DNA from: Huintestinicola sp050874005
GTDB lineage: Bacteria; Bacillota; Clostridia; Oscillospirales; Ruminococcaceae
Reading direction: 5' to 3'
Assembly (NCBI RefSeq): GCF_050874005.1
Contig: NZ_JBNMJV010000008.1
Span: forward strand, 1-64,000
Length of the DNA stretch: 64,000 nt
A program made the position numbers and the translations under genes. Under the pieces are notes generated by a model, which saw only the letters and a program-made list of their open reading frames with translations, ran no database searches and was not told where the DNA came from. This document shows positions 48,526 to 56,883 of this stretch, in pieces. Each line of letters starts with the position of its first letter. Position 1 is the first letter of the stretch.

Positions 48526-50109
48526 ATGGCAGATGAACAGCAGAGGGCTAACTCCTCCCCTGCGGAAGAGGCGGAGCAGACCGAAGAGGATATCCACATA
48601 TTAAAGAAGGTCAGAATGGAAAAGCTTGAAAATCTCAAGGCTCAGGGCAAAAACCCCTTTGAGATAACCAAGTTTGACTACAATATCAAAAATTCCGAGA
48701 TAAGAAAGCAGTATGCAGAGCTTGAGGAACGCCTTACCGCAGAAGCAAACGGCGACGAGGAGGCTCTGAAGGCTGCTCTTGAAAATAACAGGATAAACGT
48801 TAAGATCGCAGGCAGAATTATGACCTGGCGTAATATGGGCAAGGCAAACTTCATTGACGTCCGTGACAGCACCGACCGTATGCAGGTCTATGTGCGTATG
48901 AACGACATCGGCGAGGAAGCCTTCAAGGAGTTCAAGACCTGGGATATGGGCGATATCGTTGGCGTTGAGGGCTTTGTTTTCAAGACAAGGACCGGTGAAG
49001 TTACAGTTCACGCTCAGAAGATAACTCTGCTCACCAAATCCCTTCTGCCCCTCCCCGAGAAGTGGCACGGCTTAAAGGATCAGGACGCACGATATCGTCA
49101 GAGATACGTTGACCTTATCGTAAATCCCGATGTTGCCGACACATTCAGAAAGCGTTCACAGATCATTGCATCTATCAGGCGCTATCTTGACGCTCAGGGC
49201 TTTATCGAGGTGGAGACACCTATGCTTGTTGCAAATGCCGGCGGTGCCTCCGCACGTCCCTTTGAGACCCATTACAACGCTCTTAACGAGGACGTAAGGC
49301 TCAGAATTTCCCTTGAGCTTTATCTCAAGAGACTTATCGTAGGCGGTCTTGACAGAGTTTACGAGATAGGCAGAGTTTTCCGCAACGAAGGCGTTGACAC
49401 AAAGCACAACCCCGAATTCACCCTTATGGAGCTTTATCAGGCATACACCGATTATCACGGTATGATGGACCTTGCGGAAAATCTTTACAGACATTGCGCA
49501 CAAGAGGTCTGCGGCACCACAAAAATTATGTACGGCGATGTGGAGATAGATCTGGGCAAGCCCTTTGAGAGACTTACTATGGTTGACGCCGTTAAGAAAT
49601 ACTCGGGCGTTGACTTCAACGAGATACACACCATTGAAGAAGCAAGAGCTGCTGCCGACGCTCACCACATCGAGTATGAAAAGCGCCACAAGAAAGGCGA
49701 TATCCTTAACCTGTTCTTTGACGAATTTGTTGAGGAGCATCTTATCCAGCCCACATTCATTATGGATCACCCCACAGACGTTTCTCCACTTACAAAGATG
49801 AAGCCCGAAAACCCCGAATACACCGAACGTTTCGAGCTTTTCATCACAGGCAGAGAAATGGCGAATGCATATTCCGAGCTGAATGACCCCGTAGATCAGC
49901 GCAGAAGATTTGAGGCTCAGGAAGAGATGAAGCGTCTGGGCGACGAGGAAGCAAACAGCATTGACGAGGATTTCCTCCGTGCTCTTGAGATTGGTATGCC
50001 CCCCACAGGCGGCATTGGCTTCGGTATCGACAGAATGGTTATGCTTCTTACAAACAGCAGCGCTATAAGAGATGTTCTGCTGTTCCCCACAATGAAGAGC
50101 CTTGACTGA
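48526..50109 (+). CDS. lysS: Lysyl-tRNA synthetase (class II)
   Basis: A 527-aa class II synthetase. The N-terminal OB-fold tRNA-binding domain (about 90-195) is followed by the catalytic core with motif 1 around VETPMLVANAGGASARPFETHYN, motif 2 in YEIGRVFRNEGVDTKHNPEFTLMELYQAY and motif 3 in GGIGFGIDRMVMLLTNSSAIRDVLLFP. An acidic N-terminal extension of about 25 residues is not part of the core. It has an AAAGGAATG site. No T-box leader is seen in the 150-nt gap after greA, and the greA-lysS order is common in Firmicutes. Confidence 0.97.
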   Translation: MADEQQRANSSPAEEAEQTEEDIHILKKVRMEKLENLKAQGKNPFEITKFDYNIKNSEIRKQYAELEERLTAEANGDEEALKAALENNRINVKIAGRIMTWRNMGKANFIDVRDSTDRMQVYVRMNDIGEEAFKEFKTWDMGDIVGVEGFVFKTRTGEVTVHAQKITLLTKSLLPLPEKWHGLKDQDARYRQRYVDLIVNPDVADTFRKRSQIIASIRRYLDAQGFIEVETPMLVANAGGASARPFETHYNALNEDVRLRISLELYLKRLIVGGLDRVYEIGRVFRNEGVDTKHNPEFTLMELYQAYTDYHGMMDLAENLYRHCAQEVCGTTKIMYGDVEIDLGKPFERLTMVDAVKKYSGVDFNEIHTIEEARAAADAHHIEYEKRHKKGDILNLFFDEFVEEHLIQPTFIMDHPTDVSPLTKMKPENPEYTERFELFITGREMANAYSELNDPVDQRRRFEAQEEMKRLGDEEANSIDEDFLRALEIGMPPTGGIGFGIDRMVMLLTNSSAIRDVLLFPTMKSLD

Positions 50110-50128
50110 GAAAAAATTTAAATATTAA

Positions 50129-50169
50129 AAGCTGCTTTTGACAGATCGATAGTCAAAAGCAGCTTTTTT
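50129..50169 (+). terminator. Terminator of lysS
   Basis: AAGCTGCTTTTGAC pairs with GTCAAAAGCAGCTT around a 9-nt loop, followed by a T run. Confidence 0.9.
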
Positions 50170-50182
50170 CGTTCCTGTTGTT

Positions 50183-50219
50183 AAAAAAAATGCTTCCCCC
50201 AAAAACCGAGGAAGCATTT
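50183..50219 (-). terminator. Terminator of the Na/Pi cotransporter gene
   Basis: AAATGCTTCC and GGAAGCATTT arms around a 12-nt loop; on the minus strand a T8 run follows. Confidence 0.85.
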
Positions 50220-50226
50220 GCAGTAA

Positions 50227-51996
50227 TTATTTTACAGATGTTTTTGGCAATGGATATTTGTAGGAAAATTCCTTGAAAAGCTCGGCAAACTGTTCGTTGT
50301 CCTCGCTCTTTACGGCGTTCAGATAACGGTGGTTCTCAAAATTATCGTCATTTATCTGAATGAGATTTACGGCAATGTTGGAGCAATGGTCGGAAATGCG
50401 CTCAAGATCGGTGAGAAGGTCGGTGAAGATAAATCCCTGCTCAATGGTGCAGGTCTTGGTCCTGAGCCTTTCCACGTGACGGGATTTCATTTCCGTGCGG
50501 AGATAGTCGACCACTTCTTCAAGAGGTTCTACCTTGTGGGCAAGGTCGATGTCCTTTGCCTCAAACGCCTGAACGGTGATGTCAAGTATCTCCTCGATAG
50601 CCCCGAACATAACGTTCAGCTCACGCTTTGCCATATCCGAGAAGCTTATTTCCTTGGTGTGTATCTCTTTTGCGGTGTCCAGAATGTTCACAGCGTGGTC
50701 GGAAATGCGTTCAAAATCGCCTATTGAATGAAGCAGACAGGAAACCGTGCGGCTGTCGTCCATTGTAAGGCTGCGCCCCGAGAGCTTAACGAGATATGTT
50801 CCCGTAATGTCCTCGTATTTGTCGATCATATCCTCATTTTCAAGTATCATCTGAGCCTTGTCCTCGTCAAAATTCTTGTACAGGTCAAGGGCAAGAGAAA
50901 TGGTGGTCTTTGCAAGAGAAGCCATTCTGTTGGTAACGTTGCGGCACTGCTCAATAGCCACACCGGGAGTGTTCAGGAAACGGTCGTCGAGGAGCACGAG
51001 ATTTTCCGCAGGCTCCTTCTTCTCGTCCCTGATGGTGAGATACGCAAGCTTTTCAAGCACGTGGGTAAAGGGCAGGAGAACAATGGTGGTGCCAATATTG
51101 AACACGGTATGGACGATGGCGATGGATACGCTGGTGACCTCCATATCCGCAAAGGCGAAGTGAATAAACGAGTCAAGTGTGTAGTAGCATACCAGCGCAA
51201 GGACCGTTCCGATAACGTTGAAATAAAGATGAACGGCAGCAACACGTTTAGCGCTTTTGTTAGCTCCTGCGGCAGAGATGATAGCGGTAACGCAGGTACC
51301 GATATTCTGACCGAGGATAATGGGGAGCGCCGCTCCGAATGTGATAAGGCCCGAATTTGAAAGGGTCTGCAGCATTCCCACCGAAGCCGCCGAGGACTGA
51401 ATGACCGCCGTAACAACAGCGCCCACCAGCACGCCCAGAACGGGATTTTTGAAAAGGGTCATAAGGCTTGCGAACTTCTCCGACTCGCTGAGAGGTTCGA
51501 CAGATTCGCCCATAGTGACCATTCCCCACATAAGCAGTCCGAAGCCGATAAGAATACCGCCGATATCCTTTTTCTTGCCGTCCTTGGAAGCCATTCGCAT
51601 CACAACACCCACCAGGGCGAAAAGAGGAGCGAAATTCTTGGGCTTGCAGAACTGGATAAACAAGCTCTCGCCTTCAAGCCCCGTAAGGCTCAGTATCCAG
51701 GTGGTCACCGTGGTGCCGATATTAGCGCCCATAATAATTGAGATCGCCTGTGAAAGGCGCATAAGTCCCGAGTTTACAAATCCTACCAGCATAACTGTGG
51801 TCGCAGAGGAAGACTGGACCACCGCCGTTACGAGAATACCCAGCAGCAGACCCTTGAACCGGTTAGAGGTAAGCTTCTCAAAGATCTGTTCCAGCTTGCC
51901 GCCCGCCAGTTTTTCGAGCTTGTCGCTCATCAAATTCATACCGTAGAGGAACATTGCGAGACCGCCGAACAGGTGGATGACGTTGAAAATGGTCAT
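50227..51996 (-). CDS. Na+/phosphate cotransporter family protein with PhoU domain
   Basis: A 589-aa membrane protein. Two inverted Na/Pi repeats with the duplicated motif (VVQSSSATTVMLVGF at about 60 and VIQSSAASVGMLQTL at about 210, with GANIGTT and GQNIGTC) form the transport part (1 to about 340). The rest is a PhoU-like helical domain (about 350-580) that may sense or control phosphate. This NptA/YjbB type is common in Firmicutes. ATG 51996 is chosen; AAAGGA lies a slightly long 12 nt upstream. Two hairpins in the leader are described separately. Confidence 0.92.
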   Translation of the reverse strand: MTIFNVIHLFGGLAMFLYGMNLMSDKLEKLAGGKLEQIFEKLTSNRFKGLLLGILVTAVVQSSSATTVMLVGFVNSGLMRLSQAISIIMGANIGTTVTTWILSLTGLEGESLFIQFCKPKNFAPLFALVGVVMRMASKDGKKKDIGGILIGFGLLMWGMVTMGESVEPLSESEKFASLMTLFKNPVLGVLVGAVVTAVIQSSAASVGMLQTLSNSGLITFGAALPIILGQNIGTCVTAIISAAGANKSAKRVAAVHLYFNVIGTVLALVCYYTLDSFIHFAFADMEVTSVSIAIVHTVFNIGTTIVLLPFTHVLEKLAYLTIRDEKKEPAENLVLLDDRFLNTPGVAIEQCRNVTNRMASLAKTTISLALDLYKNFDEDKAQMILENEDMIDKYEDITGTYLVKLSGRSLTMDDSRTVSCLLHSIGDFERISDHAVNILDTAKEIHTKEISFSDMAKRELNVMFGAIEEILDITVQAFEAKDIDLAHKVEPLEEVVDYLRTEMKSRHVERLRTKTCTIEQGFIFTDLLTDLERISDHCSNIAVNLIQINDDNFENHRYLNAVKSEDNEQFAELFKEFSYKYPLPKTSVK

Positions 51997-52017
51997 ACTT
52001 TTGCTCAATCCTTTCAC

Positions 52018-52302
52018 ATTGCCGCAAGGAAAACTCTTTCCTTCCGGCTTGTCGGGTATTCACCCGACCGTCGGGTTTTCTGCCCGACCGTTTCATTATA
52101 CTATTTTTCACAATACAAGTTCATTTTATCATAAATAGATGAATTTCAAAATCATTTATTATGAAGAATACGTGAAATACTTTACACAAATCTTACTTTA
52201 ACGGAAAATTTACAGCGCATTTTGGGACGTCTGGCGGATTTTTAGGGGATAGATAAGCAAAAGTGTAAAATTTGGGTTACAATTATGTAAATATATTCTA
52301 CA
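52018..52302. other. Leader and intergenic region upstream of the Na/Pi cotransporter gene
   Basis: On the minus strand the leader contains two tandem stem-loops: GTCGGGT/ACCCGAC (52051-52057/52062-52068) and GTCGGG/CCCGAC (52070-52075/52083-52088). A minus-strand TATAAT lies at 52100-52095, without a clear -35. The remainder is A/T-rich and shows nothing more. Confidence 0.55.
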
Positions 52303-52340
52303 AGCAAAAAAGTCTCTCCCCATTGCAAATGGAGAGAGAC
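52303..52340 (-). terminator. Terminator of the HAD-PBP-T2SF operon
   Basis: GTCTCTC (52312-52318) pairs with GAGAGAC (52334-52340). On the minus strand TTTTTT follows. Confidence 0.85.
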
Positions 52341-52375
52341 CCATAAATTTATAATTGCGGATAAGCTCCGGTCTT

Positions 52376-53425
52376 TCATATCATCGCCGACATAATATTC
52401 ATCAGCGGAAGCATAACAGTCAGCATAATAGCCCCTGCCGCAAGTGTCAGAACAGCGGTAAGTGCAGGCTCAACAGCGCTGATTATCCTCTCCACGCTCC
52501 TGTCCGCCTCCTCGCTCATACGGCGGCTTATCTTCTGCCAGGCGGTGTCAAAGGATCCTGAGCTGTAGGATACCCGCAAAGTGCGTGCGTAAAATACGGG
52601 CAGCAGCTCCGACTGCTCCACAGCGTCGGAAAAGGGAACATCGTTCATCACAAGCGCAGCACAGCGGTCAATGCGCTCGTTCACACGTTTGCAGCTGCTT
52701 ATGCCACGAACATTGCTCAGAGCCTCCGAAGCGGAAAGACCGCTCATTATCATCATAGAGACCGCTCCCGAAAATTTCGCCAATGCCACCGTTTCGGCGG
52801 TCTGACGAAAAAATGGCAGTGAACCGAGCAGATCGCCTGTTCCCACACTTTTTCCGTTTGCGGCAAGGAAAATCGCTCCGAACAGGAAAAGAACTCCGCA
52901 TATAATAAGCATTACCGTACCCACCCCTGCGGCAGTCTCCACGCTCCTTGACACCGCTGTATAGACCTCGGGGTCAAATTCGGAAAAAATTTCCGCAAAC
53001 ATCGGCAGAACTTTAAGAGTCAGAACAGATATGACCGCCGCCGCAATGACCAGCATTATCATAGGAGAAACTACAGCGCTCCGTACGCTCTCCCCGATCT
53101 TCGCCTGCTTTTCGTAATATTCCGTAAGAGCTGAAAGCGCCTCGTCCAGCCGTCCCGATAATTCCCCCGCCATAACGGTCTTAACGCAGTATTCGGGAAA
53201 AACGCCTGCCTCCTCAAGAGCCGTATACAAGGGCTTTTCCATAGACAGGGAGTCTGTGACCGATTTTAAAAGCGCATTAGCCTCGGGAGTGCTCTTGCTC
53301 CGTGTCTGAGCAGCCATAACGGTAAGCCCGTCATAAACGGGAACGCCCGAATCAAGCACCTGCTCCAGCTGATAGCAGAAATACGCCACCTCGTCGGCAG
53401 TAAGGGGTCTTTTCTTTTTTGACAT
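52376..53425 (-). CDS. Type II secretion / type IV pilus inner membrane protein (GspF/PilC family)
   Basis: A 349-aa T2SSF-family protein with two homologous halves (about 10-130 and 215-330), each followed by membrane helices (about 105-130, 155-190, and 318-345). Family features are the QLEQVLDSGVPVYDGL opening, FPEYCVKTVMAGELSGRLDEALSALTEYYEKQ, and a matching second half (LPVFYARTLRVSYSSGSFDTAWQKISRRMSEE). PilB/GspE ATPase, prepilin and prepilin peptidase genes, which it normally needs, are absent here. ATG 53425 is 14 nt behind the PBP stop, with GAAGGG overlapping that stop, so it is coupled to it. Confidence 0.85.
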   Translation of the reverse strand: MSKKKRPLTADEVAYFCYQLEQVLDSGVPVYDGLTVMAAQTRSKSTPEANALLKSVTDSLSMEKPLYTALEEAGVFPEYCVKTVMAGELSGRLDEALSALTEYYEKQAKIGESVRSAVVSPMIMLVIAAAVISVLTLKVLPMFAEIFSEFDPEVYTAVSRSVETAAGVGTVMLIICGVLFLFGAIFLAANGKSVGTGDLLGSLPFFRQTAETVALAKFSGAVSMMIMSGLSASEALSNVRGISSCKRVNERIDRCAALVMNDVPFSDAVEQSELLPVFYARTLRVSYSSGSFDTAWQKISRRMSEEADRSVERIISAVEPALTAVLTLAAGAIMLTVMLPLMNIMSAMI

Positions 53426-53439
53426 ATATATCAAACCCT

Positions 53440-55557
53440 TCAATCTTCATAGTCTTCTTCATATTCATCATAGCTGTCATTATCCGAAAGCTCCGCAGCA
53501 ATATCTTCCTCGCTCCTGCCGCTCAGCTTTTCAATGTGATAATCCTTGTCGTAATACGCCTCGATTATCTCCCTTATCATAAGCTTGGAATACTCGCCCT
53601 TTTCCACAAATCCCGAAAAAGCGATATCGGGGTCGTCCGCAGGGTAGAAGCCGATAAACGCCGAACCCGTATCGGATTTTGAGGTCATCTGAGGTGTACC
53701 CGTTTTTATAGCCGCCTTTTCGGGCAGCTCTGTGAGAAGATAGCTGTCGGTGTAATAATCCTTGACCCCGGGATAGGTGTATGCCTCAAAAGCCGCCGCT
53801 TCTTCCATACCCTCGATGACATTGTCAAAGGTATAACCTGTCTTGTCCTCAATAACAGCGGCAACTGTCGGCTCTGTCTTGCTCACAAGTTCTTCCATAT
53901 TATAAGTGTAAACGCTGTCCACCAGATATGTCTGATATCTCACACCTCTGTTGCCTATCATAAGTGCCTGATCCGCCATCTGCAGGGGGGTAACATAGGT
54001 GTCCGACTGACCGATAGCCGCCTGAATGACATTACCTGCCTGCCATACCTGCTGACGTGCCTCAAAGGTGTCGGGGCTTGCGATATAGCCCGTTTTAATG
54101 CCCCGTCCCGTTTCAAGGCCCATTTCCTCGCCCAGACCGTACTTTGCGGCATAATCCGTTATCTTGTCAATACCCATTATCCTGCCCACCTCATAAAAGA
54201 AGATGTTGCAGGACTCTTTCAGAGCGCCCACCACGTTGACCCTGCCGTGATAACCCGTACATTCGGGGCTCCAGCCCTCCCAGTAAGTGTAATATTTCTG
54301 ACAGTTCACCACATCTGTGGGAGTGATTATCCCCTCGTTCAGCGCCGCCGTAGCGGTAACTGTCTTGAAGGTGGAGCCGGGGCGGTAAAGTCCCGAGGTG
54401 ACTCGGTTAAGAAGGGGAGAATTTTCCCCGTTTGCCACCTTGGAGTAATTTTCAAGATAGTCTTTTAAGTCATAAGTGGGAGAAGTGGCACCTGCCAGCA
54501 ATGCGCCGCTTTTTGCGTCAAGCACCACAAGTGCCCCCGCATTTGCCTCCGTACCCTTAGCCTTTGCAGATGTCTGATTATTCAGCCAGTAAATATGGTT
54601 TTCAAGGATAGTCTGCACCTTTCGCTGATAATCGCTGTCAACGGTAAGCTTGATGGTGTTTCCCGGAACAGCCTCCTCGGTTATCTCATCGCTTACCACA
54701 GCGCCGCCCTGAATTTCAAGCGTGCGGACGCCCTTCTTTCCCCGAAGAGTGCTTTCCATAGCCTTTTCGATGCCGCCCTTGCCCAGAGTGTCGTTAAGAG
54801 CATAGCCGCTGTCCTTGAGCTGATCGTATTCCTCGGCGGAAATTGCCCCCACCGTACCGATAAGATGGGGTATAACATCGCCCGTCTTTACTTCTCTCAC
54901 AGCCTCCTGAACGATATCCACGCCGTCAAGGTCATAGGTAAGCTCCTTGAGCCTTACCACCGCCTCCATAGTGATATCCTCCGCAAAGGTGTATCTGTTT
55001 GAAACGGAAAAATCCCTGAGATACATAGTGTACCTCACTCCCGAGATTATACGCTTCTCACGGTCGCTCATACCGGGATCAATGTCATAAAGACCCGTCA
55101 TAGCAATAATGCATTCCTCTGCAGTACCGTATACCTGTACGCCGATATTTTTCCTTAGCCTTGCAATATCGCTTTCCCTGTCGGGGAGAAACTCAAAAGG
55201 AGCATTTTCGCTTATGGGCAGAGCGTCCTCCCACTTTACATTTTCCTCCTCGAGAACGCTTGCGACTTTAAGGATGATCCGGTTTATCTCCCTGTTGTCC
55301 GTAGGGAAGAACGCCTTCTGTATAACAGCGTTGAAGCCTGCCTTGTTGCTCACAAGATATTCACCGCTGCTGTCGGCAATTTCCCCTCTCGGAGCATTTA
55401 TGACCTGCTCTGCGGTGTTGGAGCTGAGAGACTTCTGCAAATAGCTGCTTCCGTCCACAAGCTGCAGCTTCATAAGTCTGAAAGCACCCATACTCATTAT
55501 AAAAAGAGTCGCCGCCATAATAATGATAAAGCGGATATTATCCGCAGCCTTGTTCAT
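53440..55557 (-). CDS. Class B penicillin-binding protein 2
   Basis: A 705-aa transpeptidase with a membrane anchor (about 9-30), dimerisation region and catalytic domain. The active-site motifs are S-T-F-K in YRPGSTFKTVTATAAL, S-C-N in LKESCNIFFYEVG, and KTG in AAIKTGTPQ. The tail is very acidic (last 15 residues DNDSYDEYEEDYED). No PASTA domain is present. ATG 55557 has GGAGG 9 nt upstream; the in-frame ATG 55563 and GTG 55566 are too close. Its role may be elongation (PbpA/MrdA-like), but no RodA is adjacent. It is the middle gene of a HAD-PBP-T2SF operon. Confidence 0.92.
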   Translation of the reverse strand: MNKAADNIRFIIIMAATLFIMSMGAFRLMKLQLVDGSSYLQKSLSSNTAEQVINAPRGEIADSSGEYLVSNKAGFNAVIQKAFFPTDNREINRIILKVASVLEEENVKWEDALPISENAPFEFLPDRESDIARLRKNIGVQVYGTAEECIIAMTGLYDIDPGMSDREKRIISGVRYTMYLRDFSVSNRYTFAEDITMEAVVRLKELTYDLDGVDIVQEAVREVKTGDVIPHLIGTVGAISAEEYDQLKDSGYALNDTLGKGGIEKAMESTLRGKKGVRTLEIQGGAVVSDEITEEAVPGNTIKLTVDSDYQRKVQTILENHIYWLNNQTSAKAKGTEANAGALVVLDAKSGALLAGATSPTYDLKDYLENYSKVANGENSPLLNRVTSGLYRPGSTFKTVTATAALNEGIITPTDVVNCQKYYTYWEGWSPECTGYHGRVNVVGALKESCNIFFYEVGRIMGIDKITDYAAKYGLGEEMGLETGRGIKTGYIASPDTFEARQQVWQAGNVIQAAIGQSDTYVTPLQMADQALMIGNRGVRYQTYLVDSVYTYNMEELVSKTEPTVAAVIEDKTGYTFDNVIEGMEEAAAFEAYTYPGVKDYYTDSYLLTELPEKAAIKTGTPQMTSKSDTGSAFIGFYPADDPDIAFSGFVEKGEYSKLMIREIIEAYYDKDYHIEKLSGRSEEDIAAELSDNDSYDEYEEDYED

Positions 55558-55596
55558 CTCCATCACCTCCGCATAATATCATAATAATACGGGATA

Positions 55597-56241
55597 TTAC
55601 CCGAAAATTTCCGTAAGCTCTTTAATGCTTTCCACTCTTGCGGCAGTTTTGTCCTCGGGGATATCCTTTCCGAAGCCGTAAGCAGCGTGTACAAAGGGTA
55701 TCCCTGCCTTGTAAGCCGACTGACAGTCACCTGCCGTATCGCCCACATAAGCCGCACTTGTTACCTTGTTTCGCTCCATAAGGAGCCTTATGGTCTCGTC
55801 CTTGGGCTTTCCCGTCTCACCCCAGCAGAGATAATCCGTAAAAAGCCGCTCCAGACCGCAGTATTCAAAAAACGCCTCGATATAGCCGCTCTGACAGTTG
55901 CTCACAATAAACAGGCGGTGGTTTTCAGAAAGCTTTGAAAGTGTCTCCTCCGCCCCGTCATACAGCCTGCCGCCGTTTGAGGCAAGGAAATTGTTCTCGT
56001 TCTCGGCGCACATATCAAGCACCTCAAACTGCTTTGTGGCGGAGAGCATAGGGAAAAGCTTTTTTGCAATTTCGTCCATAGTCATTCCCATAACGCTCCT
56101 GATGTCCTCGACCGTTATCTTAACGTTTCTCAGCAGGGGATTGTTAAGCCCCCTCACCGTTTCCTCCCAGGAAGCGGCAACGTTTTCCGAGCTGTCCCAC
56201 AAGGTGCCGTCAAGATCGAAAATAATGCTTTCAGCGTTCAC
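55597..56241 (-). CDS. HAD-family hydrolase (phosphoglycolate phosphatase-like)
   Basis: A 214-aa HAD superfamily phosphatase with motif I DLDGTLWDS (Asp10 and Asp12), motif II SNCQSGY, motif III Lys in GETGKPKDETIRLLM, and motif IV YVGDTAGDCQSAYKAG. A C1-type helical cap lies between motifs I and II. The physiological substrate is unknown; PGP, PpaX and beta-phosphoglucomutase relatives share this layout. The start is GTG 56241 with GGGGGAG 6 nt upstream. It heads the operon with the PBP and T2SF genes. Confidence 0.88.
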   Translation of the reverse strand: MNAESIIFDLDGTLWDSSENVAASWEETVRGLNNPLLRNVKITVEDIRSVMGMTMDEIAKKLFPMLSATKQFEVLDMCAENENNFLASNGGRLYDGAEETLSKLSENHRLFIVSNCQSGYIEAFFEYCGLERLFTDYLCWGETGKPKDETIRLLMERNKVTSAAYVGDTAGDCQSAYKAGIPFVHAAYGFGKDIPEDKTAARVESIKELTEIFG

Positions 56242-56473
56242 AGCGCTCTCCCCCTTACGTTTAGTTCACATATTTTTCCGCAAGTGATCTTTCACCGGAT
56301 ATCTCCGAAAAATATAATTATACATTTTAATTATCTCACAAAAAATTCGCAAGTTAAATCAACATTTGATTAACATTTTCTGAATTATTGCAAGATCCTT
56401 TGCCAATTACGCATTTAAGCCGCTTTCAAGCATCGCATAATTGTTCTAATTGCACAAATTTTCATAAAAGCTC

Positions 56474-56502
56474 TTGCATAATCGAAAAATGTATGGTATA
56501 AT
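56474..56502 (+). promoter_or_regulatory. Promoter of secG
   Basis: TTGCAT (56474-56479), 17-nt spacer, TATAAT (56497-56502), with TGG before the -10. The rest of the 56242-56558 gap is A/T-rich with no other clear signal. Confidence 0.75.
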
Positions 56503-56558
56503 AAATCAGGTAAATTCGTATTGTATGTTTATTTATATAAACCGGAGGGAAAATTATA

Positions 56559-56819
56559 ATGGGTGCAATTGAGATCGTCAGCGGCATCGTGCTTATAGCG
56601 TGCAGCGTTTTTATTGTTGTCATAACACTTATGCAGTCACAGAAACAGCAGGGTATGACAAGCGCCATTCAGGGCTCAAACAATGACAGCTTCTACGGCA
56701 AGAACGGTCAGAACACAAGAGAAAAGGCTCTCGAAAGACTGACCAAGATCGTAGCTTTCATCTTCTTTGTCATTGTTATTGCGGTAAATATTATTTCCGT
56801 AGTAGCTTCCAAGGGCTGA
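56559..56819 (+). CDS. secG: Preprotein translocase subunit SecG
   Basis: An 86-aa protein with two membrane helices (about 4-24 and 62-83) joined by a glycine- and serine-rich loop containing the family motif MQSQKQQGMTSAIQGS. It is the small subunit of the SecYEG channel. The ribosome site is GGAGG. secG followed by rnr is the standard Firmicutes order. Confidence 0.94.
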   Translation: MGAIEIVSGIVLIACSVFIVVITLMQSQKQQGMTSAIQGSNNDSFYGKNGQNTREKALERLTKIVAFIFFVIVIAVNIISVVASKG

Positions 56820-56831
56820 TATAAGCTGACC

Positions 56832-56862
56832 GCTCCTGCACGATGTGTAGGAGCTTTTTTGT
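56832..56862 (+). terminator. Terminator between secG and rnr
   Basis: GCTCCTGCAC pairs imperfectly with GTGTAGGAGC and is followed by T6. Readthrough could still feed rnr, which lacks a clear promoter of its own. Confidence 0.78.
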
Positions 56863-56883
56863 TATATATTAAGGAGGCAGATT

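Noticed and set aside
53440..55557. The second PBP as a duplicate of the dcw PBP
   Set aside because: It lacks PASTA domains and differs throughout its N-terminal region and motif contexts, so it is a distinct class B type rather than a recent duplicate.
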